From positions 1 to 7,263 of the forward strand of contig CAMPHD010000166.1 of assembly GCA_946885765.1 (NCBI GenBank): 7,263 bases of DNA, in the 5' to 3' direction. Below, one piece after another: positions 1 to 6,147 of the stretch. The notes under the pieces are model-generated. The model had not been told where the DNA came from, made no database searches, and worked only from the letters and a program-made list of their open reading frames with translations. A program made the translations under genes and the position numbers. The stretch comes from an uncultured Thalassospira sp. (lineage in GTDB: Bacteria > Pseudomonadota > Alphaproteobacteria > Rhodospirillales_A > Thalassospiraceae). Each line of letters opens with the position of its first letter. Positions within the stretch are counted from its first letter, which is position 1.

Positions 1-431
1 GCCTGATCCGCAGTTGGTTTATCGCCCTTGTGATCCGGCCGGTTCATGATCAGGCGGGTTAACAGCAATTTCCGTTGCAGATCCGGAATGGATGGCGGCA
101 GATCAAGGGCTGCCTGTTCCCCACCGGCACCATAGATTGCCAGTTCATCCTCGTCCGCCTCGCCCAGCGCGCGGATGGTTGGCAGCATCGTCACCGCGCC
201 ATTTGATTGACGAAGAAACGCATCGCGCATCACTTTGGCCGACCGGCGATTGGGTACCATCAGGACATAGTCGGACAAGGCAACGGGCTGGCTGGCCGTT
301 TCGGCAACCAGCTGCTTTGCAATCAGATCAGCAAAGGCGGCACCCGGCGGGATATAAAACAGGTTTTCCGGCTGTGCCGCCGGTGCGGCAAAGTTATCGG
401 CGGCGTCCATATAATCGAACAGATCCGCCAT
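1..431 (-). CDS. addB: Double-strand break repair protein AddB, N-terminal part (partial)
   Basis: AddB is the helicase-like/nuclease subunit of the AddAB enzyme, which resects DNA double-strand ends for RecA-dependent recombination in the cytoplasm. Only the first 143 codons are visible; the frame stays open to the left edge. My translation starts MADLFDYMDAAD and contains FYIPPGAAFADLIA (near residues 25-38), VPNRRSAKVMRDAFLR (about 59-74) and LPTIRALGEADEDEL (about 83-97). It then has a PDLQRKLLLTRLI stretch typical of alphaproteobacterial AddB N-termini. The P-N-R-R segment and the 'LP.IR.LG..DEDEL' pattern are the main recognition features. The iron-sulfur/nuclease domain lies outside the window. 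The ATG shares one base with the TGA of the murU-like gene (TGATG), so the start is well fixed and translation is probably coupled. addA is expected further left but is not seen. Confidence 0.9.
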   Translation of the reverse strand, partial: MADLFDYMDAADNFAAPAAQPENLFYIPPGAAFADLIAKQLVAETASQPVALSDYVLMVPNRRSAKVMRDAFLRQSNGAVTMLPTIRALGEADEDELAIYGAGGEQAALDLPPSIPDLQRKLLLTRLIMNRPDHKGDKPTADQ

Positions 432-1213
432 CAGCCGTCCCCGGTTTTAGCTGCTTTGGCTGCTTTTGCCATTCTGGCGGCACTTTCATGCGCCAAAGCG
501 TCTGCGATGACGATTTCGGCATCGGCCAATGCTTCTGGCGTGCCGATATGGAAATAATCCCCGTCATGAACCAGACCAAAGCAGCGCCCCGATGCCAATG
601 CCTTGTCGTAAACCAGATTTGATGAAAACGCGCCATCAGGGGTATTTTCAAACAGCTTCGGCGACAGGATTTGAACACCGGTAAAGAAATACGGGGCAGA
701 CACGGCATCGCCGCGACGCTTCAAGCGGCCATCGACCTGCCAGAAGAAATCACCAGCACCGTCATAACCAAACGCCCCTTCGACCGGATAGATCGCAAGC
801 AACGCATCCATATGGTGCGGATCGAATGCCTCTGTCAGGCGATCAAAAAGCGGTTCTGCCCCCTCTGTCCAGAAGACATCCGCGTTGGCAACCAGCACAG
901 CCTGATCATCAAGCATCGGCAGGGCCTTTTTCACCCCACCGCCTGTTTCAAGCAGGTCTTCCTCGGGCGAGCAAAGCACCCGTGGCAGGGTCCGGATGGC
1001 GACGTGGTCGACAATCATCTGCCCCAGATAATGGCTGTTGACCACAGCCTGATCAAAGCCCGCCAAAGCCAGCTTATCAAGTACGTGATCAAGCATCGGC
1101 TTGCCCGCAACCGGCACCAGCGGCTTTGGTATATGATCGGTGATCGGACGCATGCGTTTGCCAAGCCCGGCAGCCAGGACCATTGCTTGCGCCTTTACGT
1201 TCTTATCCCTCAT
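431..1213 (-). CDS. murU: MurU-like N-acetylmuramate-1-phosphate uridylyltransferase (nucleotidyltransferase family)
   Basis: Predicted cytoplasmic sugar-1-phosphate nucleotidyltransferase of 260 aa. The family signature is plain: LAAGLGKRMRP at 13-23, then KPLVPVAGKPM from K30, the glycine loop ETGGGVKKAL at 89-98, and N-A-D at 110-112, where the Asp is the usual metal ligand. Near the C-terminus, F-H-I-G-T-P matches the second metal/sugar-binding region of MurU-type enzymes. MurU makes UDP-MurNAc from UTP and MurNAc-1-phosphate during peptidoglycan recycling, bypassing de novo MurA/MurB synthesis. The adjacent upstream AmgK-like kinase, which would supply the substrate, supports this over a glucose- or mannose-1-phosphate transferase, but sugar specificity is inferred from context. 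The start ATG overlaps the kinase stop by one base (TGATG). The last 25 or so residues are an Ala/Lys-rich tail (AARMAKAAKAAK), probably a poorly conserved extension. Confidence 0.85.
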   Translation of the reverse strand: MRDKNVKAQAMVLAAGLGKRMRPITDHIPKPLVPVAGKPMLDHVLDKLALAGFDQAVVNSHYLGQMIVDHVAIRTLPRVLCSPEEDLLETGGGVKKALPMLDDQAVLVANADVFWTEGAEPLFDRLTEAFDPHHMDALLAIYPVEGAFGYDGAGDFFWQVDGRLKRRGDAVSAPYFFTGVQILSPKLFENTPDGAFSSNLVYDKALASGRCFGLVHDGDYFHIGTPEALADAEIVIADALAHESAARMAKAAKAAKTGDG

Positions 1214-2310
1214 CAGGATGCCCCCTGTTCGGACGATTGCTGTCGGCTTAAAAGTGACGGGGCCATTCGTGCCTCAGCCGGGATATGATGTGCAATCCAT
1301 GCGGCCAGTTCAGGCAGATTGCGGTCTGCATCGCGCAGGATCAATTCCCAGCAACGCGGGATGAAATCAAAATACCGTCGTTTGCCTGCCTTGATCGCCA
1401 ACCAGCCAAACCGGCCCAATATCCTGAAATTCCTTACCATATTACACGCAGCATAAGACATTTCGAAATCCGAACGATCAAGATTTTCAAAGGCGGCGCA
1501 ATATCGGTCCTTGAGACTGTTTTCAAGTTCGACACCGATATCATGACGGACATCGCGCAAAAGCGACACCAGATCATAGGGGCGCGGGGCGATTGCCGCG
1601 TCCTGAAAATCAATGATGCCGCAATCCTCGCCGCCCTCGTCATTTTCAACCAGCATCAGATTATCAACGTGATAATCGCGGTGAATGATCACCTCGCCCG
1701 ATTTCCAGCAGTTCGGCAACACGGCCTCAAGCATCGCATCAAATTGGCTGATGGCGCGGCTGCGCTTTGCTGTGTCCGTCACGATCAGCGGCAGATAATC
1801 GGTCTTGAAGCTTTGCAGCATGCGTTTGAAATTATCTGGCGTGTATCGGACCAGCCCGGAATCCGCACTTTCAAACCGGGTATCACAGTATTGGTGCAGG
1901 GTGATGAGCTGATCCACCGCACGCAGATAAAGTGCCGGTTTGGAGGCCCCGCTCAGATCAAGTGCGCGGGTAAAGGTCAGATCGCCAAAATCCTCGATCA
2001 GGACAAGGCCAAGTGCAACATCGCTTGCATATATCGCGGGAATACGCCAACCGGCTTGCGAAAGCAGTGATGTCGTTGCAATAACCGGCATGACCGAAGC
2101 CGGGCGTTCCGGGTTTTCATGAATACCGTGCGGGTCGACACTGATCGCGTCCGGCGGAAAATCCATCAGAAGGGCGGTCTGTCGCCCATTATCCAGACGG
2201 TAATATTTTCGCGCCGATGCATCATCAACCAATGCAATGGGTTCAATATCAGCCCAGCCATTGTCACGCAGAAACCTGTCGATGATGTCCTGACGTCCCA
2301 TCACAGTCAT
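1213..2310 (-). CDS. amgK: AmgK-like anomeric N-acetylmuramate/N-acetylglucosamine kinase (aminoglycoside phosphotransferase fold)
   Basis: A 365-aa APH/choline-kinase-fold phosphotransferase. It shows DASARKYYRL at 30-39 (nucleotide-loop region of this subfamily), LLMDFPPD at 47-54, LVLIEDFGD at 102-110, the catalytic loop HRDYHVDN at 210-217 with D212 as expected general base and N217 as metal ligand, and DFQDA at 234-238 as the DFG-like metal site. AmgK phosphorylates the anomeric hydroxyl of MurNAc or GlcNAc, giving the substrate for MurU, whose gene follows directly. The start was chosen at MTVMGRQ (2310) because it gives a 4-nt ATGA overlap with the tsaE stop, in keeping with the other tight junctions. 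An in-frame ATG at 2349 would add 13 residues (MGKTHCKSARGRI) and overlap tsaE by 43 nt, which looks less likely. Substrate is inferred from family and context. Confidence 0.85.
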   Translation of the reverse strand: MTVMGRQDIIDRFLRDNGWADIEPIALVDDASARKYYRLDNGRQTALLMDFPPDAISVDPHGIHENPERPASVMPVIATTSLLSQAGWRIPAIYASDVALGLVLIEDFGDLTFTRALDLSGASKPALYLRAVDQLITLHQYCDTRFESADSGLVRYTPDNFKRMLQSFKTDYLPLIVTDTAKRSRAISQFDAMLEAVLPNCWKSGEVIIHRDYHVDNLMLVENDEGGEDCGIIDFQDAAIAPRPYDLVSLLRDVRHDIGVELENSLKDRYCAAFENLDRSDFEMSYAACNMVRNFRILGRFGWLAIKAGKRRYFDFIPRCWELILRDADRNLPELAAWIAHHIPAEARMAPSLLSRQQSSEQGAS

Positions 2311-2783
2311 GATGCGACCCCGTGCAGATTTGCAATGCGTTTTTCCCAATCCTCGCCATGCGGAACCAATTGAAAAACACGCGCATCTGGGTTTGATCCG
2401 GGTTCGATATGAATATCAAGCCGGTCTTGCGGCGTCAGATACTCCAGCCGGTCAGGCCATTCAATCAGACTGACACCATCGGCAAAGGCGTCCTCGATAT
2501 CCAGTTCGTGGATTTCTTCGGGATCGGAAAGCCGGTAAAGATCGAAATGCCAGACCGGGACCGGATCAAGTTCGTAAATCTGAACCAGTGTGAAGGTCGG
2601 GCTTGGGACTTCTTCATGCGGATTACCGGCAAGCGTGCGGATATAGGCGCGGCAAAACGCGCTTTTCCCCATCCCCAACGTCCCGTACATCAGGATCACG
2701 TCACCGGCTTTTGCCAGGGCGGCAAGCTGTCCGGCAAGGGTTTCGGTACCTTTCTGATCACTGACAGTGACTGTCTTGCTCAT
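2307..2783 (-). CDS. tsaE: tRNA threonylcarbamoyladenosine biosynthesis ATPase TsaE
   Basis: TsaE is the small P-loop ATPase that works with TsaB and TsaD to place N6-threonylcarbamoyl on A37 of ANN-decoding tRNAs. The 158-aa product is of family length. It has a Walker A at 34-41 (GTLGMGKS), the family hallmark SPTFTLVQIYE at 61-71, HFDLYRL at 79-85, and LIEWPDRL at 106-113 with the conserved Glu of the E-W-P motif. The Walker A is slightly unusual: most TsaE proteins read G-D-L-G-A-G-K-T/S, whereas here Thr and Met replace Asp and Ala; the Gly/Lys/Ser essentials are intact. The start MSKTVTVSD (2783) was preferred to an in-frame ATG at 2891, which would add 36 residues unlike the family. 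The ribosome binding site is weak (ACGGA about 5 nt upstream). First visible gene of the operon leading to amgK, murU and addB. Confidence 0.92.
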   Translation of the reverse strand: MSKTVTVSDQKGTETLAGQLAALAKAGDVILMYGTLGMGKSAFCRAYIRTLAGNPHEEVPSPTFTLVQIYELDPVPVWHFDLYRLSDPEEIHELDIEDAFADGVSLIEWPDRLEYLTPQDRLDIHIEPGSNPDARVFQLVPHGEDWEKRIANLHGVAS

Positions 2784-2815
2784 GATATCCGTCGAATAAT
2801 TGTGTTCTGATCCTA

Positions 2816-2845
2816 GTTGTAGGGTGATGGACCCACCCTTCGCAA
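2816..2845 (-). promoter_or_regulatory. Candidate tsaE-operon promoter with inverted repeat in the spacer
   Basis: On the minus strand, TTGCGA (2845-2840) and TACAAC (2821-2816) are separated by 18 nt. Each matches 4 of 6 consensus sigma-70 positions. The spacer region holds a perfect 6-bp inverted repeat, AGGGTG at 2821-2826 and CACCCT at 2834-2839 (plus-strand reading), with a 7-nt centre. The distance to the tsaE ATG is about 32 nt from the -10 element. The match is modest and may be chance; no start-site evidence exists. Confidence 0.3.
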
Positions 2846-2914
2846 TGATTTTACATGCATCGTATAACGCAGGCAGCAGTTTGCCGGACAACCTGCAAGA
2901 AAGGGCGGTTTACG

Positions 2915-2943
2915 TTGCGATAAAGGGTCCCAAATGCTATCTC
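2915..2943 (+). promoter_or_regulatory. Candidate promoter for the ferredoxin-NADP reductase gene
   Basis: TTGCGA (2915-2920) is followed after 17 nt by TATCTC (2938-2943), matching 4 of 6 and 3 of 6 consensus positions. It would leave a leader of about 65 nt before the chosen ATG at 3014. A TATAGA at 2951-2956 is a better -10 box but has no acceptable -35 partner. Weak support only. Confidence 0.2.
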
Positions 2944-3013
2944 GCACATGTATAGATTGGATAAAGAATTACCGTCGCTTTTATCGACCTGATGTTATTT
3001 GGATGGAATGAAC

Positions 3014-4036
3014 ATGTCAGACGCGTCGCACAGCACCGATATTGCCATCATTGGCGCCGGCCCTGTCGGTCTTTTCGCCGTTTTCGAAGCCGGAATGCTC
3101 GGGCTTAAAACTCATGTCATCGACGCGCTTGATATGGTTGGCGGACAATGCAGCGCGCTTTATCCGGAAAAACCGATTTTCGATATTCCGGCCCATCCCC
3201 AGATCGCCGGTCAGGACCTGATTGATCAGCTTGCCAAACAGGCCGCCCCGTTCGAGCCAACCTATCATCTCGGTCAGCAGGTCGTAAAACTTGAAAAACG
3301 TGACGATGGCCGTTTCACGCTGGAAACATCCGTCGGCACCATCATTGATGCGGGTGCGGTTGTGATTGCGGCCGGTTGCGGTGCCTTTGGCCCGAACAAG
3401 CCCCCGATGGAAGGCCTTGAAGATTACGAAGGCAGCGGGGGGGTTCAGTATTACGTCAAACGCCGTGCCGATTTTGCCGGGAAAAAGGTCGTCATTGCAG
3501 GTGGCGGGGATTCGGCTGTTGATTGGGCTTTGTCGCTTCATGACATCGCTGAAAAAGTCATGGTCGTTCATCGTCGCCCGAAATTCCGTGCCGCCCCGGA
3601 CAGCAGTGCGAAATTGCAGGCCCTGGCCGAAGCCGGAAAGATCGAGATGGTCATTCCCTATCAGCTGATAAGCCTCAAGGGTGACAATGGCAAGCTGTCC
3701 CATGTCGTCGTTGCGACGCTCAAGGGCGAGGAACTTGCACTCGAAGCAGATCACCTGTTGCCGTTCTTTGGCCTTGCCATGGAACTTGGCCCGATTGCCG
3801 ATTGGGGCCTTAACCTTGATCGCAACCATATCGGTGTCACGCAGGCCACCATGGCAACTTCGGTTCCGGGCATCTTCGCGATTGGCGATATCGCGACCTA
3901 TGACCACAAACTGAAACTGATCCTGTCAGGCTTTGCCGAGGGTGCCAGCGCCATCCATTCCGCGCGCAGCTACCTGTTCCCGGACAAGGAATTCCATTTC
4001 GAATATTCCACCACGACGGGCGTTCCGGCGGAATAA
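3014..4036 (+). CDS. Ferredoxin/flavodoxin--NADP+ reductase, thioredoxin-reductase-like type
   Basis: A 340-aa FAD- and NADP-binding flavoprotein that moves electrons between NADPH and ferredoxin or flavodoxin in the cytoplasm. The FAD dinucleotide fold starts at IIGAGPVGLF (residues 12-21), and VGGQCSALYPEKPIFDIPAHP follows at about 42-62 (family pattern). The NADP fold is KVVIAGGGDSAVDWAL (158-173), HRRPKFRA (186-193) supplies basic residues for the 2'-phosphate, and AIGDIATYDHK near 289-299 closes the FAD site. The redox CxxC of true thioredoxin reductases is absent, which places the protein in the YumC/Rhodopseudomonas-type FNR group. I chose ATG 3014 (MSDASHS): TGGA at 3004-3007 lies 6 nt upstream. 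Alternatives are ATG 3008 and a TTG at 2999, adding 2 or 5 residues. A GFA-family gene follows 27 nt downstream and is probably cotranscribed. Confidence 0.93.
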   Translation: MSDASHSTDIAIIGAGPVGLFAVFEAGMLGLKTHVIDALDMVGGQCSALYPEKPIFDIPAHPQIAGQDLIDQLAKQAAPFEPTYHLGQQVVKLEKRDDGRFTLETSVGTIIDAGAVVIAAGCGAFGPNKPPMEGLEDYEGSGGVQYYVKRRADFAGKKVVIAGGGDSAVDWALSLHDIAEKVMVVHRRPKFRAAPDSSAKLQALAEAGKIEMVIPYQLISLKGDNGKLSHVVVATLKGEELALEADHLLPFFGLAMELGPIADWGLNLDRNHIGVTQATMATSVPGIFAIGDIATYDHKLKLILSGFAEGASAIHSARSYLFPDKEFHFEYSTTTGVPAE

Positions 4037-4063
4037 GCCCGGATCAAAAAGGAAAAGCGCACC

Positions 4064-4477
4064 ATGCCCACCACCAGAACCACCGATCTTCATACCGGCG
4101 GCTGTCTGTGCGGCGCGGTGCGCTTTTCTATTTCGGGCGAGCCAACGGGCGGCAATCATTGCCATTGCGGCATGTGCCGCAAGGATAGTGGCTCAGGCGT
4201 TTCAACCTTTGTCACCTTTCCGACCGCGACCCTGAAATGGGATGGCAAACCGGCCGAGTTTGAAAGTTCGCCCAACCGGTTTCGCGGCTTTTGTCCGAAA
4301 TGCGGATCAAGCCTTACCTGGCGGCACGGCGACTATCCCGACTTCCTCGATTTCAGGCTTGGCAGCTTCGACGACCCGACGCCTTTCAAAGCCAAAAAGC
4401 ATCTATGGATGAGCACAGCCCTGCCCAGTTTTGCCGGAATTGATCCCGATATCGAACATGTCGATCAGTCCAGCTGA
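4064..4477 (+). CDS. GFA/CENP-V family zinc-binding protein
   Basis: A 137-aa protein of the glutathione-dependent formaldehyde-activating (GFA) family, a small beta-fold with two zinc sites. Every expected zinc ligand is visible: G-C-L-C-G at C14 and C16, H-C-H-C-G-M-C at C33, C35 and C38, and F-C-P-K-C-G at C77 and C80. Downstream come D-F-R-L-G-S-F-D at about 96-103 and H-L-W at 113-115, normal for the family. The founding Paracoccus enzyme was linked to the formaldehyde-glutathione adduct, but most members have no demonstrated activity, so no reaction is assigned. AAGGAAAA about 9 nt before the ATG is a plausible ribosome binding site. It ends 21 nt from the end of the convergent SDR gene, and no hairpin terminator is evident in that gap. 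Confidence 0.9.
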   Translation: MPTTRTTDLHTGGCLCGAVRFSISGEPTGGNHCHCGMCRKDSGSGVSTFVTFPTATLKWDGKPAEFESSPNRFRGFCPKCGSSLTWRHGDYPDFLDFRLGSFDDPTPFKAKKHLWMSTALPSFAGIDPDIEHVDQSS

Positions 4478-4498
4478 CCGGGCTGCGTTGTACTTTTC

Positions 4499-5308
4499 CT
4501 AGACCGTCGGCACCGTACCGCCATCAATGGTGTATTCTGCGCCATGAATCGATGACGCCCGATCTGATGCCAGAAAAGCAATCAATTCAGCCACTTCTTC
4601 GGGCTGCGCCGGACGTCCCAATGGAATGCCTCCCAATGCATCAAGAATGCTTTGGCGTGCGGCTTCCTGGGTGATGCCGCCGCCTTCTGCAATCCGTTCG
4701 ACCATCGCCTTTGATGCATCGGTATAAATCCACCCCGGCGCAACAGCATTAACCCGCACGCCCTTGGGACCAACTTCCTTCGAAAGAACCTTGTTGTAAG
4801 TCGTAAGTGCTGCCTTTGCTGCGGCATAGGCCGTTGTTGCATCAAATAGCGGCAAGCGGCGCTGAATTGACGATGTATGCACAACAGCACCGCTGCCACG
4901 CGCGATCATTTCGGGCAACAGACAGCGATCAAGTCGCACAGCCGACATCAGGTTAAGGTTCAGTTCCTTTTCCCAACTGGCATCGTCGATCACGGCAAAG
5001 CCACCGGACGGGTTTGATGACCCGCCCAGAACGTGGATCAGGATATCAACTCCTCCCATGCGTTCGCGTGCGGCTGCGGCCAGTTTTTTGACGCCGGCCG
5101 TGGTCGAAAGGTCAGCCTGCACATAGCAATCGCTGGCGATATCATCGGGCTTCTCGCCGCGGGCTGCCGTGATCAAGGTTCCCCCACCGGCCATCATGCG
5201 CTCAAAAACGGCCTTTCCTGTACCTTTGGTGCCGCCGGTCACAACTATGCGTTTCTGCGCAAATTCCTGCGCAGGATCTGGAAGCTGAAACATTTTATGG
5301 TCGCTCAT
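4499..5308 (-). CDS. SDR family NAD(P)-dependent oxidoreductase
   Basis: A 269-aa classical short-chain dehydrogenase/reductase with a Rossmann fold. The cofactor motif TGGTKGTG lies at 24-31 (usual form TGxxxGIG; Thr replaces Ile here). An ADL at 65-67 follows, and HVLGG at 92-96 stands in for the common NNAG. The Asn of the catalytic tetrad is N119 (NLNLMSA), the Ser is S147 (HTSSIQRR), and YAAAK supplies Y161 and K165. The C-terminal A-P-G-W-I-Y-T-D and I-D-G-G-T are as in related reductases. The substrate cannot be read from sequence; A-A-R after beta-2 suggests possible NADPH preference. I chose ATG 5308 (MSDHKMF); ATG 5293 and a TTG at 5329 are alternatives, and none has a strong ribosome binding site. 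The NTF2-like gene ends 35 nt upstream on the same strand, indicating a two-gene operon divergent from hxlR. Confidence 0.9.
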   Translation of the reverse strand: MSDHKMFQLPDPAQEFAQKRIVVTGGTKGTGKAVFERMMAGGGTLITAARGEKPDDIASDCYVQADLSTTAGVKKLAAAARERMGGVDILIHVLGGSSNPSGGFAVIDDASWEKELNLNLMSAVRLDRCLLPEMIARGSGAVVHTSSIQRRLPLFDATTAYAAAKAALTTYNKVLSKEVGPKGVRVNAVAPGWIYTDASKAMVERIAEGGGITQEAARQSILDALGGIPLGRPAQPEEVAELIAFLASDRASSIHGAEYTIDGGTVPTV

Positions 5309-5343
5309 TTTACTTGGAAAGTTGTGCAAGAAGTCGCTGTCGC

Positions 5344-5661
5344 CTAACCGATCAGAAGCTTTTCAATCCCGCCATTCGCAAGTTCGAACCGGTAATCAAG
5401 TTCAATCGGACTGTTGGGAAAGTCGCCGCTGACCCTGGCTTTCACGGTAAATTTTTCATCTGCATGAACAACGTCAATCGGCTCGGCCACAAAGTTGTAT
5501 TTTGCTTTGACGTCCGCCATCCACTTCCCGATTTCAGGTCGTCCCTGATGGCGTTGGTTTTCGTCTTCGACAATTGCAGTGCCATTGAAAGCCACCGCCT
5601 TTTGCTCAACGCTATTGGCGGGATCAAAATATGTGATGATCGGTTCGGGGAGTTTGATCAT
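5344..5661 (-). CDS. NTF2-like / SnoaL-like family protein
   Basis: A 105-aa protein with the look of a one-domain NTF2-like cone fold. [14 protein letters not shown] at 4-17 forms the first helix, [23 protein letters not shown] spans about 25-47 (the usual 'F..DA.V.D....GR..I..W' pattern), and the C-terminal half has the alternating beta pattern ending SPIELDYRF and IEKLLIG. Such proteins are isomerases, small hydrolases, or non-catalytic binding partners; no catalytic assignment is possible here. ATG 5661 was chosen because AGGA lies 9 nt upstream and the length matches the family. An upstream in-frame ATG at 5706 would add 15 residues (MKNACLTSKQTGTND) encoded by the hairpin region. It is first in the pair with the SDR gene and divergent from hxlR, so it is probably the direct target of that regulator. 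Confidence 0.82.
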   Translation of the reverse strand: MIKLPEPIITYFDPANSVEQKAVAFNGTAIVEDENQRHQGRPEIGKWMADVKAKYNFVAEPIDVVHADEKFTVKARVSGDFPNSPIELDYRFELANGGIEKLLIG

Positions 5662-5671
5662 GTCGTTTGTT

Positions 5672-5696
5672 CCTGTCTGCTTGCTTGTCAGACAGG
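5672..5696 (-). promoter_or_regulatory. Perfect 8-bp hairpin overlapping the NTF2-like gene ribosome binding site
   Basis: CCTGTCTG (5672-5679) and CAGACAGG (5689-5696) are exact reverse complements with a 9-nt loop. Read on the minus strand, the second arm ends in AGG, and the next base (5671) completes the AGGA Shine-Dalgarno of the gene starting at 5661. Folding in mRNA would therefore hide three bases of the ribosome binding site. The repeat could instead act as a DNA operator arm. Symmetry is seen directly; function is inferred. Confidence 0.5.
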
Positions 5697-5727
5697 CATT
5701 TTTCAAACAAACTCACATTTTGGGAAG

Positions 5728-5747
5728 TACGTACTTTAAAGTAAGTA
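5728..5747. promoter_or_regulatory. Candidate HxlR-family operator palindrome
   Basis: TACGTACTTTAAAGTAAGTA is a 20-bp dyad with one mismatched pair; the inner 12 bp (TACTTTAAAGTA, 5732-5743) are perfectly symmetric. A second overlapping perfect palindrome, AAGTACGTACTT, lies at 5725-5736. The dyad sits 17 bp before the hxlR ATG and 67 bp before the divergent NTF2-like ATG, where a dimeric winged-helix regulator could control both directions. HxlR-type regulators generally bind AT-rich dyads in such divergent regions; binding here is inferred. Confidence 0.6.
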
Positions 5748-5764
5748 ACTAACAGGTTCCAAAC

Positions 5765-6106
5765 ATGGCAAAAACCTACACCCCGGTCACCGCGGCATCA
5801 GATGTCGAAACAATCTTCAAGATGCTCGAAGGCCGATGGAAACTGATTATTCTTTTCCATCTGTTCGGTGGCAAGGTCCAACGCTATTCAGATCTGGAAA
5901 AGCTGATCCCCGGCATTTCGCAGAAGATGCTCGCCCAGCAGCTTCGCCAGCTTGAAGCCGATGGTATAATCGAACGCAAGGTTTATCCGGTGGTCCCGCC
6001 CAAGGTCGAATATCGCATGAGCGAATGGGGCCAATCATTGTGCCCCGCATTGGATGCCCTGCTTAAATGGGCAGAAGCCCGTCCTGCCGAACTGAAAGTT
6101 GGCTGA
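5765..6106 (+). CDS. HxlR-type winged helix-turn-helix transcriptional regulator
   Basis: A 113-aa one-domain DNA-binding protein. Family landmarks are in order: LEGRWKLIILFHLF at 21-34, YSDLEKLIPGISQKMLAQQLRQLEADGII at 41-69 (helix-turn-helix and recognition helix), the wing RKVYPVVPPKVEYRMSEWG at 71-89, and a final dimerisation helix ending ALLKWAEARP. Many HxlR proteins have an N-terminal Cys before the first helix (C-P-V/I-E pattern) used in thiol sensing. Here that place reads S-D-V-E (12-15), and the only cysteine is C93 in the C-terminal helix, so classical N-terminal thiol sensing is unlikely. AGG 8 nt before the ATG serves as ribosome binding site. The gene is divergent from the NTF2-like/SDR pair with a dyad in between, suggesting autoregulation and control of that pair. 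The inducer is unknown. Confidence 0.92.
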   Translation: MAKTYTPVTAASDVETIFKMLEGRWKLIILFHLFGGKVQRYSDLEKLIPGISQKMLAQQLRQLEADGIIERKVYPVVPPKVEYRMSEWGQSLCPALDALLKWAEARPAELKVG

Positions 6107-6147
6107 CGATCATTGGCCGATAACCCGATACCCGAAACCGAACCGTA

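Noticed and set aside
92..622. A plus-strand open frame over the addB/murU junction
   Set aside because: The composition is Pro/Arg/Gln-rich nonsense, and both minus-strand genes at this place are well supported.
671..1288. A 205-codon open frame on the plus strand
   Set aside because: It lies fully antisense to the murU-like gene and part of amgK, whose motifs are unmistakable. Its translation has no recognisable family pattern.
1285..2070. A 261-codon open frame on the plus strand
   Set aside because: It is antisense to the AmgK-like kinase, which shows a full catalytic loop and a coupled start. It looks like a GC-rich shadow frame.
2784..2891. N-terminal extension of TsaE from an ATG at 2891
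   Set aside because: The added 36 residues do not resemble TsaE, and the shorter form has the family length. The extension would also cover the candidate promoter.
3017..3907. A 296-codon open frame on the minus strand
   Set aside because: It is antisense to the ferredoxin-NADP reductase gene, which has complete FAD and NADP motifs. The antisense product has no family features.
4478..4498. Bidirectional terminator between the convergent GFA and SDR genes
   Set aside because: Only 21 nt separate the genes, and no stem with a T-run could be drawn.
5672..5705. Hairpin followed by ATTTTTC read as a plus-strand intrinsic terminator
   Set aside because: No plus-strand gene ends upstream of it, the T-run is short and interrupted, and the position at the ribosome binding site of a minus-strand gene fits a leader role better.
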